37,500 nt of DNA from Pseudomonadota bacterium (GCA_021787615.1 JAJYLP010000028.1:1-37500); one strand, 5' to 3'. Numbered from the stretch's first letter, positions 1-16,312 are shown. Numbers and translations: made by a program. The notes: a model not told the origin generated them from the letters alone.

Positions 1-137
1 TGGTCATGCCCGGGGACAACATCAAGATGACGGTGGAGCTGATCAGCCCGATTGCGATGGAAGAGGGGCTGCGCTTTGCCATCCGCGAGGGCGGCCGCAC
101 CGTCGGTGCCGGCGTCGTCGCGAAGATCCAGAAGTAA
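1..137 (+). CDS. tuf: Elongation factor Tu, C-terminal end (partial)
   Basis: The reading frame entering from the left edge (first full codon at position 3) encodes the last 44 residues of EF-Tu: [16 protein letters not shown], then [14 protein letters not shown], ending KIQK before TAA at 135-137. This is the end of beta-barrel domain 3 of the GTPase that delivers aminoacyl-tRNA to the ribosome. The N-terminal GTPase domain lies outside the window. The gene sits only 12 nt upstream of a tRNA-Trp gene, so the two are likely co-transcribed. Many gammaproteobacteria carry a second tuf copy after fusA in the str operon; that locus lies beyond the right edge here, so whether this is the tufA-like or tufB-like copy cannot be stated. 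Confidence 0.97.
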   Translation, partial: VMPGDNIKMTVELISPIAMEEGLRFAIREGGRTVGAGVVAKIQK

Positions 138-149
138 GGCGAGTCACAC

Positions 150-225
150 AGGCCAGTAGCTCAATTGGCAGAGCGGCGGTCTCCAAAACCGCAGGTTGGG
201 GGTTCGATTCCCTCCTGGCCTGCCA
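150..225 (+). tRNA. trpT: tRNA-Trp (anticodon CCA)
   Basis: The 76-nt cloverleaf folds completely. Acceptor arm AGGCCAG (150-156) pairs with CTGGCCT (215-221), followed by discriminator G and encoded CCA (223-225). The D arm is GCTC/GAGC. The anticodon stem GCGGT/ACCGC encloses CTCCAAA with anticodon CCA at 183-185. The T arm GGGGG/CCCTC encloses TTCGATT, with one wobble pair. It lies between tuf (12 nt upstream) and secE (start codon 9 nt downstream). It is therefore probably cut out of a tuf–trpT–secE–nusG transcript rather than transcribed alone. Confidence 0.98.
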
Positions 226-234
226 ACCGATGAC

Positions 235-615
235 ATGACAGACGAAACCAAAATCGACGCAATCGGCACAGCGGACAAGGTGAAGCTGTGGGTAGCAGCG
301 CTCGCGGTCGCCGCGGGCATCGCAGCCTATTACCTGCTCGGCGCCCAGGTGGCCTGGATGCGCTGGATCTACGTCGCCGGCGGCATCGCCGTGGGCGTGC
401 TGATCGTGGCCTTCTCCCGCTACGGCGGGGAGTTCCGCGAGTTCGCGGTGAGCGCGCGCGTGGAGCTGCGCAAGATCGTCTGGCCGACCCGTAACGAGAC
501 CACCATGACTACCGTCGTGGTGTTCGCGTTCGTGGCGATCGCGGGCCTGTTCTTCTGGGGCCTGGATGTCGTGCTCGCCTGGGCGACGCGCGCGTTGACC
601 GGACAGGGGGGCTGA
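235..615 (+). CDS. secE: Preprotein translocase subunit SecE
   Basis: A 126-aa membrane protein of the SecYEG translocon, close to the 127 aa of the E. coli protein. Three hydrophobic segments are visible at about residues 20-38, 42-60 and 95-120. The conserved amphipathic stretch before the last one, with the motif ELRKIVWPTRNET, is the hallmark of SecE and contacts SecY. The start chosen is ATG at 235, giving MTDETK. A longer frame opens inside the tRNA and is not credible. No Shine-Dalgarno sequence fits in the 9 nt between the tRNA CCA end and the ATG. A tiny out-of-frame ATG-ACA-TGA at 230-238 overlaps the start. nusG follows 3 nt after the stop, the usual secE–nusG pairing. Confidence 0.96.
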   Translation: MTDETKIDAIGTADKVKLWVAALAVAAGIAAYYLLGAQVAWMRWIYVAGGIAVGVLIVAFSRYGGEFREFAVSARVELRKIVWPTRNETTMTTVVVFAFVAIAGLFFWGLDVVLAWATRALTGQGG

Positions 616-618
616 TTC

Positions 619-1152
619 GTGGCGCTGAGATGGTACGTGGTGCACGCCTACTCGAACTTCGAGCACCGGGTCGCCGAGTCGCTCAAGGAGCGGGTCAAGC
701 GCGCCGGGCTCGAGAGCAAGTTCGGCGAGATTCTGGTGCCGACCGAGGAAGTGGTGGAGATGCGCGACGGCCACAAGCGTCGCAGCGAGCGCAAGTTCTA
801 TCCCGGCTACGTGCTGGTGCACATGGAGATGGACGAGAACACCTGGCACCTCGTGCGCGAGGTGCCGAAGGTCCTCGGCTTCATCGGCGGCACGCCGGAG
901 AAGCCCGCGCCCATCACCGATCGCGAGGCGATGCAGATCCTGCGCCGCGTCGAGGAAGGCGCGGAAAAGCCGCGCCCGAAGGTGCTGTTCGAGCCGGGCG
1001 AGGTGGTGCGCGTGATCGACGGGCCGTTCAACGATTTCAACGGGGTCGTCGAGAGCGTCAACTACGAGAAGAGCCGGCTGCAGGTGGCCGTGCAGATTCT
1101 CGGGCGCTCGACGCCCGTGGAGCTCGACTTCGCACAGGTCGAGAAGGCCTAG
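619..1152 (+). CDS. nusG: Transcription termination/antitermination protein NusG
   Basis: A 177-aa NusG of normal length (E. coli 181 aa). The N-terminal NGN domain (about residues 1-115) begins [14 protein letters not shown] and contains [14 protein letters not shown] and the helix-forming [17 protein letters not shown]. The C-terminal KOW domain (about 124-177) shows the motif [16 protein letters not shown]. NusG binds the RNA polymerase clamp, suppresses pausing and links polymerase to Rho or to ribosomal protein S10. Translation starts at GTG 619, three bases after the secE stop, with a purine-rich GGGGGG stretch about 8 nt upstream as the likely ribosome-binding site. It is co-transcribed with secE. 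A 208-nt spacer with a GC-rich hairpin separates it from rplK. Confidence 0.97.
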   Translation: MALRWYVVHAYSNFEHRVAESLKERVKRAGLESKFGEILVPTEEVVEMRDGHKRRSERKFYPGYVLVHMEMDENTWHLVREVPKVLGFIGGTPEKPAPITDREAMQILRRVEEGAEKPRPKVLFEPGEVVRVIDGPFNDFNGVVESVNYEKSRLQVAVQILGRSTPVELDFAQVEKA

Positions 1153-1250
1153 GACGGCCGCGATTGGCGGCGCAGCCCATCGCCGGGTGCGATGCGCAGC
1201 GCCGCTGCAGGAATGTGAGGGGCCGCGAGCGCTGCGCGGTCTCGACAGTG

Positions 1251-1268
1251 CCGGCCCCTCGGGGCCGG
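1251..1268 (+). other. GC-rich hairpin in the nusG–rplK spacer
   Basis: CCGGCCCC (1251-1258) and GGGGCCGG (1261-1268) form a perfect inverted repeat separated by TC. It would fold as a 7-bp stem with a CTCG-type tight loop. No T-run follows, so it is not a standard intrinsic terminator. It sits in the 208-nt untranslated stretch before rplK, where ribosomal operons often carry leader structures. Partial termination, RNA processing and simple structural spacing are all possible. Confidence 0.4.
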
Positions 1269-1360
1269 GCGAGGCGGCCCGCATGGCCGCAGCGACAGGG
1301 CGCGAGCCCACGGAATCCACGACGGGGAGCCTGATCGGCGTTTGAACCCGGGAGAGATCG

Positions 1361-1792
1361 ATGGCGAAGAAAGTCCAAGGCTACGTGAAACTGCAGGTGC
1401 CCGCGGGCGCCGCAAATCCTTCACCGCCCATCGGGCCGGCACTCGGCCAGCAGGGCGTGAACATCATGGAGTTCTGCAAGCAGTTCAACGCGCAGACCCA
1501 GAAGCTCGAGAAGGGTCTGCCGATCCCGGTGGTGATCACCGTCTACGCGGACCGCAGCTTCACGTTCGTGATGAAGACACCGCCGGCCTCGGTGCTGATC
1601 CGCAAGGCGATCGGCATCGAGAAGGGCAGCGGCACGCCCAACACCACCAAGGTCGGCAAGATCAACCGCAAGCAGCTCGAGGAGATCGCCAAGACCAAGC
1701 AGCCCGATCTGACCGCGGCCGATCTCGATGCCGCGGTGCGCACCATCGCCGGTAGCGCGCGCAGCATGGGCGTCGATGTGGAGGAGGCGTGA
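1361..1792 (+). CDS. rplK: 50S ribosomal protein L11
   Basis: A 143-aa L11, essentially the family length (E. coli 142 aa). The N-terminal domain contains the proline-rich [22 protein letters not shown] segment, which forms the thiostrepton and micrococcin site with 23S rRNA. The C-terminal RNA-binding domain includes [11 protein letters not shown] and ends with a [11 protein letters not shown] motif. L11 forms part of the GTPase-associated centre and is needed for stringent-response activation by RelA. The ATG at 1361 is preceded by GGGAGA about 7 nt upstream. rplA begins 2 nt after the stop, so the L11 and L1 genes are translationally coupled as in other bacteria, where L1 represses this mRNA. 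Confidence 0.98.
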   Translation: MAKKVQGYVKLQVPAGAANPSPPIGPALGQQGVNIMEFCKQFNAQTQKLEKGLPIPVVITVYADRSFTFVMKTPPASVLIRKAIGIEKGSGTPNTTKVGKINRKQLEEIAKTKQPDLTAADLDAAVRTIAGSARSMGVDVEEA

Positions 1793-1794
1793 TC

Positions 1795-2484
1795 ATGGCA
1801 CTCAGCAAGCGTGTGAAGTCCTGGCAGGGCAAGCTCGCCCCGGGCAAGACCTATCCGGTCGAAGAGGCGTTCAAGCTGGTCAAGGAGTTCGCCAAGGCCA
1901 AGTTCGATGAGACGATCGATGCGGCGGTGAATCTCGGTATCGACGCGAGCAAGTCCGACCAGCAGGTGCGCGGCTCGACGGTGATGCCGCACGGCACCGG
2001 CAAGACCGTGCGCGTGGCGGTGTTCACCTCCGGCAAGAACCAGGAGATCGCCAAGGCTGCCGGCGCCGACATCGTCGGCCTCGAGGACCTGGCCGCACAG
2101 GTCAAGGCCGGCGAGATCAACTTCGACCGGGTGATCGCCAGTCCCGATGCCATGCGCGTGGTCGGTCAGCTCGGCCAGATTCTCGGCCCGCGCGGCCTGA
2201 TGCCGAACCCGAAGGTCGGCACGGTGACCCCGGATGTGGCGACGGCGGTGAAGAACGCCAAGGCGGGCCAGGTGACCTACCGCGTTGATAAGGCCGGCAT
2301 CGTGCACTGCACGATCGGCAAGGCCAGCTTCGAGGTCAACGCCCTGAAGGAGAACCTGGCGGCGCTGGTCGCCGATCTGCACAAGGCCAAGCCGGCCGCG
2401 GCCAAGGGCCAGTATTTGAAGCGCGTGACCGTCTCCTCGACCATGGGCCCGGGCGTCCTGGTCGATCAGGCGACATTGAGCTGA
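1795..2484 (+). CDS. rplA: 50S ribosomal protein L1
   Basis: A 229-aa L1 (E. coli 234 aa). It begins [10 protein letters not shown] and carries the signature segment [18 protein letters not shown] in domain II, followed by [28 protein letters not shown]1 forms the mobile L1 stalk that moves deacylated tRNA through the E site, and in other bacteria it represses the L11–L1 mRNA. The start at ATG 1795 is preferred over an in-frame GTG at 1789 because GGAGG lies at 1782-1786, 8 nt before this ATG and only 2 nt before the GTG. It follows rplK by 2 nt. The gene is followed by a 343-nt untranslated leader before rplJ. Confidence 0.98.
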   Translation: MALSKRVKSWQGKLAPGKTYPVEEAFKLVKEFAKAKFDETIDAAVNLGIDASKSDQQVRGSTVMPHGTGKTVRVAVFTSGKNQEIAKAAGADIVGLEDLAAQVKAGEINFDRVIASPDAMRVVGQLGQILGPRGLMPNPKVGTVTPDVATAVKNAKAGQVTYRVDKAGIVHCTIGKASFEVNALKENLAALVADLHKAKPAAAKGQYLKRVTVSSTMGPGVLVDQATLS

Positions 2485-2581
2485 TGAGAGGTTTGTTGAA
2501 TCGTTGATCGAGGCACGCGGCGCGCCGGTTGCGGCGCACCGCGTCAGTCCTGCGCGCAAGCGCATGACCCGTTTTGATGCG

Positions 2582-2670
2582 GGCCGGTCTGCTCAAGGGA
2601 CCGGCCATCATCGAAGACCGCAGGCGAGGGACCGTCCCTCTTAATGACTGCCTGCGCAGATGGTGAACCG
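2582..2670 (+). ncRNA. L10 leader (ribosomal protein L10/L7-L12 autoregulatory mRNA element)
   Basis: This segment of the rplA–rplJ spacer has the landmarks of the proteobacterial L10 leader. AGACCGCAGGCGAGG (2615-2629), CTTAATGACTGCCTGCGCAG (2640-2659) and the trailing ATGGTGA (2660-2666) are the conserved blocks, with GCAGGC pairing to GCCTGC. Just upstream, GGCCGGTC (2582-2589) and GACCGGCC (2599-2606) form a perfect 8-bp hairpin. In the known system the L10–L7/L12 complex binds the kink-turn of this leader and represses translation of rplJ and rplL. Position about 160-250 nt before rplJ agrees with that role. Recognition is from motif memory, not a covariance search. Confidence 0.8.
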
Positions 2671-2710
2671 CTGATCGCATCGAGGTTGGTCCTCGCGGCG
2701 TGAGGGGTCA

Positions 2711-2749
2711 CCGCCGCCGCTTCGGGTCCGCAAGGCCCCGCCGCGGCGG
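2711..2749 (+). other. Possible attenuator-like hairpin before rplJ
   Basis: CCGCCGC (2711-2717) and GCGGCGG (2743-2749) are perfectly complementary. They enclose a 25-nt GC-rich stretch in the L10 leader mRNA, between the L10-binding element and the rplJ start. No T-run follows. It may be a secondary structure that communicates L10 binding to the rplJ ribosome-binding site, but in such GC-rich DNA a match of this length is also likely by chance. Confidence 0.3.
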
Positions 2750-2827
2750 AGACGATGGGGAAGCGCGCCGGGCAACCGGCGGCTTCATTCGTAAACCGTG
2801 ATCTTCTCACCCGAGAGGAGAGAAGGA

Positions 2828-3355
2828 ATGGCACTTAACCTGGAAGACAAGAAGGCGATGGTAGCCGAGGTGGCCGAAGTGGCCGCCACGGCGCAGTCCG
2901 TTGTGGCTGCCGAGTACCGCGGCCTGACGGTCGGACAGATGACTGAGCTGCGCGCCAGGGCGCGCGCCCAGGGCGTGTACCTGCGTGTCGTGAAGAACAC
3001 GCTCGCCCGCCGGGCGCTCGCCGGCACGACCTTTGAGCAGGTGGGACCGAAGCTCAAGGGGCCGCTCGTGCTCGCGTTCTCGAAGGACGATCCGGGCGCC
3101 GCCGCGCGCCTGGTGAAGGACTTCGCGAAGGCGAACGACAAGCTCACGGCGACTCTGGTGTCTCTCGGCGGGCAGGTGCTGCCGGCCGGGGAACTCGACA
3201 AGGTTGCCAGTCTGCCGACCCGCGAGCAGGCGTTGTCGATGCTGCTCGGCGTGATCAAGGCGCCGATCCAGAAGTTCGTCGCGACGCTGGCGGAGCCGCC
3301 GGCGAAGCTCGCCCGCACCCTGGCCGCGGTTCGCGACCAGAAGCAGGCCGCGTAA
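2828..3355 (+). CDS. rplJ: 50S ribosomal protein L10
   Basis: A 175-aa L10 (E. coli 165 aa). It starts MALNLEDKKAMVAEV and contains the RNA-binding block VVAAEYRGLTVGQMTELRARARAQ. This is followed by the conserved YLRVVKNTLARRAL, which contacts 23S rRNA at the stalk base. The C-terminal helix that recruits L7/L12 dimers includes REQALSMLLGVIKAPIQKFV. The start is fixed by a strong purine-rich ribosome-binding site (GAGAGGAGAGAAGG) directly before ATG 2828; an in-frame ATA-type upstream extension is not credible. It is followed by rplL after 42 nt. The L10 leader upstream predicts feedback control by the L10–L7/L12 complex. Confidence 0.97.
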   Translation: MALNLEDKKAMVAEVAEVAATAQSVVAAEYRGLTVGQMTELRARARAQGVYLRVVKNTLARRALAGTTFEQVGPKLKGPLVLAFSKDDPGAAARLVKDFAKANDKLTATLVSLGGQVLPAGELDKVASLPTREQALSMLLGVIKAPIQKFVATLAEPPAKLARTLAAVRDQKQAA

Positions 3356-3397
3356 CACCACGCCCCTTTGTCCAAATTGAATCTGCGGAGAACCAAC

Positions 3398-3781
3398 ATG
3401 GCTGTCAGCAAAGACGAAATTCTCGATGCGATTTCCAAGATGACCCTGATGGAGGTCGTCGAGCTCATCTCCGACATGGAGAAGAAGTTCGGCGTCACCG
3501 CCGCGGCCCCGGTGGCCATGGCGGCCGCTCCGGCCGGCGGCGCCGCGGCGGCCCCCGTCGAGGAGAAGACGGAGTTCACCGTCATCCTCAAGGAATACCC
3601 GGCCGACAAGAAGGTCACCGTCATCAAGGTGATTCGCGAAATCACCGGCCTCGGCCTGAAGGAAGCCAAGGACCTGGTCGAGGCCGTGCCCTCGACCGTC
3701 AAGGAGGCCGTGTCGAAGGCCGATTCCGAGAGCTTCAAGAAGAAGCTCGAGGATGCCGGCGCCAAAGTCGAGATCAAGTAA
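3398..3781 (+). CDS. rplL: 50S ribosomal protein L7/L12
   Basis: A 127-aa L7/L12. The N-terminal dimerisation region ([28 protein letters not shown]) is followed by an alanine/proline-rich hinge at about residues 37-58. The globular C-terminal domain (about 60-127) has [43 protein letters not shown], which binds translational GTPases. Several dimers bind L10 to form the ribosomal stalk that recruits EF-Tu and EF-G. The start is ATG 3398, with GGAGA upstream; the longer frame from 3368 lacks a ribosome-binding site and family support. A strong GC hairpin lies 6 nt after the stop, before rpoB. Confidence 0.98.
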   Translation: MAVSKDEILDAISKMTLMEVVELISDMEKKFGVTAAAPVAMAAAPAGGAAAAPVEEKTEFTVILKEYPADKKVTVIKVIREITGLGLKEAKDLVEAVPSTVKEAVSKADSESFKKKLEDAGAKVEIK

Positions 3782-3787
3782 GGCGAT

Positions 3788-3818
3788 GGGCCGGGGCCGC
3801 GCTGCGCGGCCCCGGCCC
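3788..3818 (+). terminator. Very stable GC hairpin between rplL and rpoB (attenuator or processing site)
   Basis: GGGCCGGGGCCGCGC (3788-3802) and GCGCGGCCCCGGCCC (3804-3818) are perfect 15-nt complements around a single T, folding to about 13 base pairs with a short loop. There is no T-run after it. In E. coli the rplL–rpoB spacer holds a partial terminator and an RNase III site that set the lower level of rpoBC relative to ribosomal proteins. The location here is equivalent, so a similar role is inferred. Efficiency cannot be judged from sequence. Confidence 0.6.
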
Positions 3819-3967
3819 GGACCCTTGGGGTGAAAAGCCCCGCAGGCCGTCGAGGCGGGATGCCGCCGCAGCCGGCCAAACGACCGCCCGGGAGGGGCGT
3901 GCCGGCAGGAGGTCCACGGAGGGCTGCTTGATGGACGAACGCAATTTTTTCCTGAGGTGAACCCGAG

Positions 3968-8113
<4,146 letters not shown>

Positions 8114-8141
8114 TCACGGCGCGCCGTGAGGAGAACATGCG

Positions 8142-12344
<4,203 letters not shown>

Positions 12345-12393
12345 TGGCGCACGGGCCGCACCGCACGGCGGCGGCGCGCGGGACTTGAAGGAC

Positions 12394-12438
12394 ACGGGCC
12401 GGCGCAGGCGAGAGCTTGCGCCGGCCCGTTGCCTTCTG
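12394..12438. terminator. Bidirectional intrinsic terminator after rpoC
   Basis: ACGGGCCGGCGCA (12394-12406) and TGCGCCGGCCCGT (12417-12429) form a perfect 13-bp stem. Three further inner pairs (including one G-T) close a GAGA tetraloop at 12410-12413. TTGCCTTCT follows on the plus strand, a weak pyrimidine tail, and a comparable tail lies on the minus strand. It sits between the end of rpoC and the convergent lipoprotein gene whose stop codon is at 12453, so it probably ends transcription from both sides. Confidence 0.8.
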
Positions 12439-12452
12439 CGACGGGCCGTGAG

Positions 12453-14861
12453 TTACGGGTTCGTTGACAGCGTGTAGGCGGTGACCGTGTCGCCCGCAGG
12501 TACGACGAGCAGGCCGTCGCCCGCTGCGAGCCCCGACTGTGGAAGGCCGCCGTCCATGCCGGGGCTGGCAGGGATGGCGGCACCGAGGTTCTGCTGCCAA
12601 AGCAGGGTGCCGCTCGAGGCATCCAGCGCATAGAGATTGCCGGACGAGGACCCGATGAAGACGTACTGATTCACCACGATCGGGGAACTGGCCAACTGGC
12701 CGTCACCGGTGAAGCTCCACAGGATGGCGCCGGATGGCACGCTGATCGCCCGCAGGGTGCCGCCCTGCAGGAAGTAGCCGGTCGTTGCGGTGAATGCAGG
12801 TAGTACGTCCGCCGTATACGTTCCTTCGTTCGCCCCAGTCTCGGCATTCAGTACGCTGCCATCGACTCCGGTTGAGACGCTCGGGGCGTACAGAGCGCCA
12901 TTGGCTTCGACCGGCGTCGCACCGCCACCGCCTTCGCAGCCGGAGTTCTCCGACCAGATGGTCTCGCCGGTCGCCGGGCGGAAATCGTAGGCCTGACAGG
13001 GATAGGTCACGTAGAGACCGTCCGCCGTCACGGCCGGCGTGCTGTCGTCCCCATTCATGACCGGCTCCGTCCAGGCGATTGCGCCGGAGCCTTCCTCGAT
13101 GGCATACAACGTTCCGGCGGATCCCGCGCCGCCGGTAAATACATACCCGTCCGCGGCGGTCGGGCCGGAGGAAAAGAGGTACTGGCCGGTAAGCGGCGTG
13201 CTCCACTTCTGCACCCCCGTTGCGGCGTCGTATGCCAGCAGGTCTGCGGCGCCGGTGCTCGGCGCACTGACCACGAACACGGTGCCGCCGTCATACGTGG
13301 CATTGGTCCGGCCGCTGACGCTGATGGGTCCCCAAGCGGTAGCGCCTGTTTTCTGATCGAGCGCGAGCAGCTCGCTGCTGGGATTCGAGCCACTGGTAAT
13401 CTGCACGGTGATGAACACCTTGCCATCGGCAATCAGCGCATAACTCGGCGTCCCGCCGACGTTCACCGCCCAGCTGCTGGTGCTTGGCAATGAAACCGAG
13501 TTGAAGTCGACGGCGCCGGAATGCGCGGGGTTGATCTGCAGCGCCACGGCATCCTTCAGGGGTGGAGCGATGGTTACCGTGCTGACGCTGGAGGTGACGC
13601 CTTGCGAGGCATTCTGGACCGTGACGGCCGCGGAGCCTGCGCTCGCGATATCGGTCGCCGGGATCTGCGCCAGGAGCTCCTGCGCGGAGACGTATTTCGT
13701 GGACAGCGCGCTACCGTTCCACTGCGCAACGGAGGCGCTGTCGAAACCATAACCCAGGATCGTGAGAGAAAACGGCGGCCCGCCGGCGTAGACCGTTGGC
13801 GGCGAAACCGAAACGAGAGTGAGTGCGGTCGGAGCAATGACCGTAAAGTCGATGGGCGGCGGGCCGCCGCTGTTGGCTGCAGATATCGCCACGCCGACCG
13901 GCACCGATCCTGCGGTACTGAGATCCGTGGCGGGAACCTGCGCCATCAATTGATCCGAGTTCACGAACGTAGTCGTCAACGGAGTTCCGTTCCACTCGAT
14001 GATGGAATTCGCCGTAAAGTTCGCGCCCGCAACCGATAGCGTGAACGCGGGGGCGCCCAACGAGGCGGAAGTCGGGCTGATGGAGGTCAGAGTCGGTCCC
14101 GACACGGTGTATTCGATGACGTTGGACGTCGGGATTCTGGATGATCCGGAGGTAACGGTGATGTTCTCGATCTCCGGAATGTCGATGTCAGCTGCGGAGA
14201 TCTGTGCCGTCAGAGCCGTCGAGGAGACGAAGGCGGTCGGTAGCGGTGACCCATTCCAGTCGACTATCGATTGAGATGTGAAACCCGTGCCCGAGACGCT
14301 CAATGTGAATGCCGGTCCACCGGCATCGGCAGACGAAGGTTGTACGCCTGTGATCGACGGACCAGCTTGCGTAACGCTGTAAGTAACAGGAATCAGGTCC
14401 GGGCTCCCGGAAACCTCGTGTGCGCACTTCTGGTCATAGCACGTCGACACCTTGACGGTGTCCTCATATGTGCCGGCCCCCAGCTGGCTGGGAGGCAGGA
14501 AATTGATGGTCAGCGTGTATGCCGACGCGCTTACAGTCTGACTGACCGAGTTGATGCCGTTTGTGGAATAGCTCACCGACGTGTACGTCTGCAGTGCGGC
14601 GGAAACGGTGTTGATGTCGACCTGCAGAGTTGCGGTGGGCTCGGAAGTCTGGTTTGTGGTGCTGGACAGCGAGACGCTGCTCGGGCTGACGAACAGCGAT
14701 GCGCCGGAATAACTGCCGCTTGGCGCGGCAGCCGAGCCGCCGCCGCAACTGGCGAGAACGAGGCACAGTAGCGCCAGCGGCCCGAAACGGGAACTGAAGA
14801 TGTACGATCCCGCACGGTGGGTCCTGCGTACGCCGCGTGCCCCACGCTGCCGATGAAGCAT
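12453..14861 (-). CDS. Lipoprotein with TIG/IPT repeats and PQQ-like beta-propeller
   Basis: An 802-aa predicted lipoprotein. Residues 26-39 form a signal segment ending in the lipobox LAS-Cys39, followed by a Gly/Ser/Ala-rich linker. An Ig-like region spans about 55-160. Three homologous TIG/IPT modules follow at about 166-254, 255-343 and 345-433. Each has a G-xx-F near the start of a strand and a WNG-S/T-xL motif. From about 440 to the end are PQQ-type propeller blades with repeating ALDQKTGATAW, AYDAATGVQKW and ALDASSGTLLW units. Surface anchoring and protein or carbohydrate binding are inferred from the fold; no enzyme residues are evident. It is monocistronic, converges on rpoC and ends at the shared terminator. 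Confidence 0.85.
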   Translation of the reverse strand: MLHRQRGARGVRRTHRAGSYIFSSRFGPLALLCLVLASCGGGSAAAPSGSYSGASLFVSPSSVSLSSTTNQTSEPTATLQVDINTVSAALQTYTSVSYSTNGINSVSQTVSASAYTLTINFLPPSQLGAGTYEDTVKVSTCYDQKCAHEVSGSPDLIPVTYSVTQAGPSITGVQPSSADAGGPAFTLSVSGTGFTSQSIVDWNGSPLPTAFVSSTALTAQISAADIDIPEIENITVTSGSSRIPTSNVIEYTVSGPTLTSISPTSASLGAPAFTLSVAGANFTANSIIEWNGTPLTTTFVNSDQLMAQVPATDLSTAGSVPVGVAISAANSGGPPPIDFTVIAPTALTLVSVSPPTVYAGGPPFSLTILGYGFDSASVAQWNGSALSTKYVSAQELLAQIPATDIASAGSAAVTVQNASQGVTSSVSTVTIAPPLKDAVALQINPAHSGAVDFNSVSLPSTSSWAVNVGGTPSYALIADGKVFITVQITSGSNPSSELLALDQKTGATAWGPISVSGRTNATYDGGTVFVVSAPSTGAADLLAYDAATGVQKWSTPLTGQYLFSSGPTAADGYVFTGGAGSAGTLYAIEEGSGAIAWTEPVMNGDDSTPAVTADGLYVTYPCQAYDFRPATGETIWSENSGCEGGGGATPVEANGALYAPSVSTGVDGSVLNAETGANEGTYTADVLPAFTATTGYFLQGGTLRAISVPSGAILWSFTGDGQLASSPIVVNQYVFIGSSSGNLYALDASSGTLLWQQNLGAAIPASPGMDGGLPQSGLAAGDGLLVVPAGDTVTAYTLSTNP

Positions 14862-15024
14862 GTCGCCCTCTGAGTTTCTGTTATTCTTCGCGTCCGCCGC
14901 GGCGGCCGGGTTTTCATGTTACCACCCGCTGCGCGCTCGGCCAACGCCAAGCCCACTAGCGTCGAATTTCGCCGTCGCTGTGTCCCGGGGTGCCCGCCCG
15001 ACCGGCAGGACTCGTGCGGGATCG

Positions 15025-15576
15025 TCACGCGCCAGATGCGGGATGCCCGCTTGTTGCCGCGCGTGGAGTCCGTGCGCGGCGAACGCGCCGCACACTCACT
15101 CCGGTGAGCGTCCAGAGTCCCTGAAAGACCAGCCAGATGCTGACCGCGAACACTGCGGCGAACAAGAGCGCCTGGGCCGAGAGTCCGAATGTGGGCGCCC
15201 AGGCCGAGAGCGTTGCCCGCAGCAGATCGGGGTCCGGGTGCAGCGCCACGTACAGCGCCTGGTGATAGAGATTACCGTGCAGCGCCGCCAGCTCGTTGTG
15301 CAGATGCTGCACCGTGAGCGTCAAGTGACGGATCACCGCGCCCTCTGCGTGTATCGGCGCGACGGGGCTGGCGAGGTGATATTCGATCAGTCTGTGCAGG
15401 CTGCCGCCGAAGAACTGGTCGGCGATCTTCTGCCACGGCGCCAGATCGAGGCGCGCCTGGTCGAGGCGCCCGCCGAGCCGCTGGCGGTACTGGGCGAGGA
15501 AGCCCGGCACCAGGCCGCCCGTCACCACGGCGCAGATGAGCAGGATCCGATCGATTAAACCGCGCACGATGAACAT
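15025..15576 (-). CDS. DUF2937 family membrane protein
   Basis: A 183-aa protein resembling the DUF2937 family of unknown function. It has a hydrophobic N-terminal segment (about residues 4-27), then the family-typical AQYRQRLGGRLDQARLDL. A long amphipathic central region is followed by a second membrane segment near 140-163 (ALLFAAVFAVSIWLVFQG). The start at 15576 (MFIVRGLIDRILL) is chosen because GGAGCGGAAG lies directly upstream and because it matches the family N-terminus. The longer frame extends into a region without coding character. It lies 103 nt downstream of the glutathione S-transferase gene on the same strand, possibly in one transcript. No function can be inferred. Confidence 0.75.
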   Translation of the reverse strand: MFIVRGLIDRILLICAVVTGGLVPGFLAQYRQRLGGRLDQARLDLAPWQKIADQFFGGSLHRLIEYHLASPVAPIHAEGAVIRHLTLTVQHLHNELAALHGNLYHQALYVALHPDPDLLRATLSAWAPTFGLSAQALLFAAVFAVSIWLVFQGLWTLTGVSVRRVRRARTPRAATSGHPASGA

Positions 15577-15679
15577 CTTCCGCTCCACTGTCTGGGGGAT
15601 CGGTGTGCGGACCGGATCTGCACGCCGCGACCCGATCACGAGGCGAGCGACCCGGCTGTGCGGCCCCGCTGCGCCGCGC

Positions 15680-16312
15680 TCATCGCGCCACCGCTCGAAG
15701 CTCCCGCAGCAATGCGGCGATGCGGCGGGGCGCGGCGGGCCGCGCATACATGCGTTCGAGGTAGGCGCGCAGCTGCGGGCATTGCTCGAGTAAATCGTAG
15801 TTCTGCCCCCAATCGAGCGTAAACGCGACGATGATGTCGGCGGCGCTCATCGCGCTCCCGGCGACGAATTCGCGGTCGCTCATGTGCCGCTCGAGCACCG
15901 CGGCCATCGCCCCGAACTCACGCTTTGCGAGCGTGACGTCGGCGGGGAGGCGCTCCTCGGGCGGGTAAAGATTCGTGTGGCGCGCGATCCGCCACAGCGG
16001 CTGCTCGAGCTCGGTGACGGCGAAGAGCATCCAGCGATAGGCGTCGGCGCGCTCGCGCAGATCGGCAGGCAGCAGGCCGCGCTCGGGATGCTTCTCGGCC
16101 AGATAAAGCACAATGGCCACCGACTCGGTGAGCACCCAGCCCTCGTCGACCAGCACCGGGATCTTGCCCGCCGGATTGATCGCGCGGAATTGCGCGCCGC
16201 GATGCTCGCCGGCCGGCAGGTTGACCGGAACCGCCTCGAAGTCGATGCCGAGCTCCTGCAGCATCCAGCGGGCCCGGATCGAGCGGGTCGGGCCGAGCTC
16301 ATAGAGTCTCAT
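15680..16312 (-). CDS. Glutathione S-transferase family protein
   Basis: A 210-aa soluble protein with the two-domain GST layout. The thioredoxin-like N-terminal domain (about 1-78) starts MRLYELGPTRSIRARWMLQELG. It contains the cis-proline segment INPAGKIPVL and the glutathione-binding LTESVAIVLYLAE. The all-helical C-terminal domain (about 85-205) has the conserved capping motif MSAADIIVAFTLDWG. It would conjugate or reduce substrates with glutathione in the cytoplasm; the substrate is not predictable. The start at 16312 is supported by a strong GGTGGAGG ribosome-binding site and by the family N-terminus. The upstream 82-residue extension of the open frame is not homologous to anything I recognise. 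Confidence 0.9.
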   Translation of the reverse strand: MRLYELGPTRSIRARWMLQELGIDFEAVPVNLPAGEHRGAQFRAINPAGKIPVLVDEGWVLTESVAIVLYLAEKHPERGLLPADLRERADAYRWMLFAVTELEQPLWRIARHTNLYPPEERLPADVTLAKREFGAMAAVLERHMSDREFVAGSAMSAADIIVAFTLDWGQNYDLLEQCPQLRAYLERMYARPAAPRRIAALLRELRAVAR

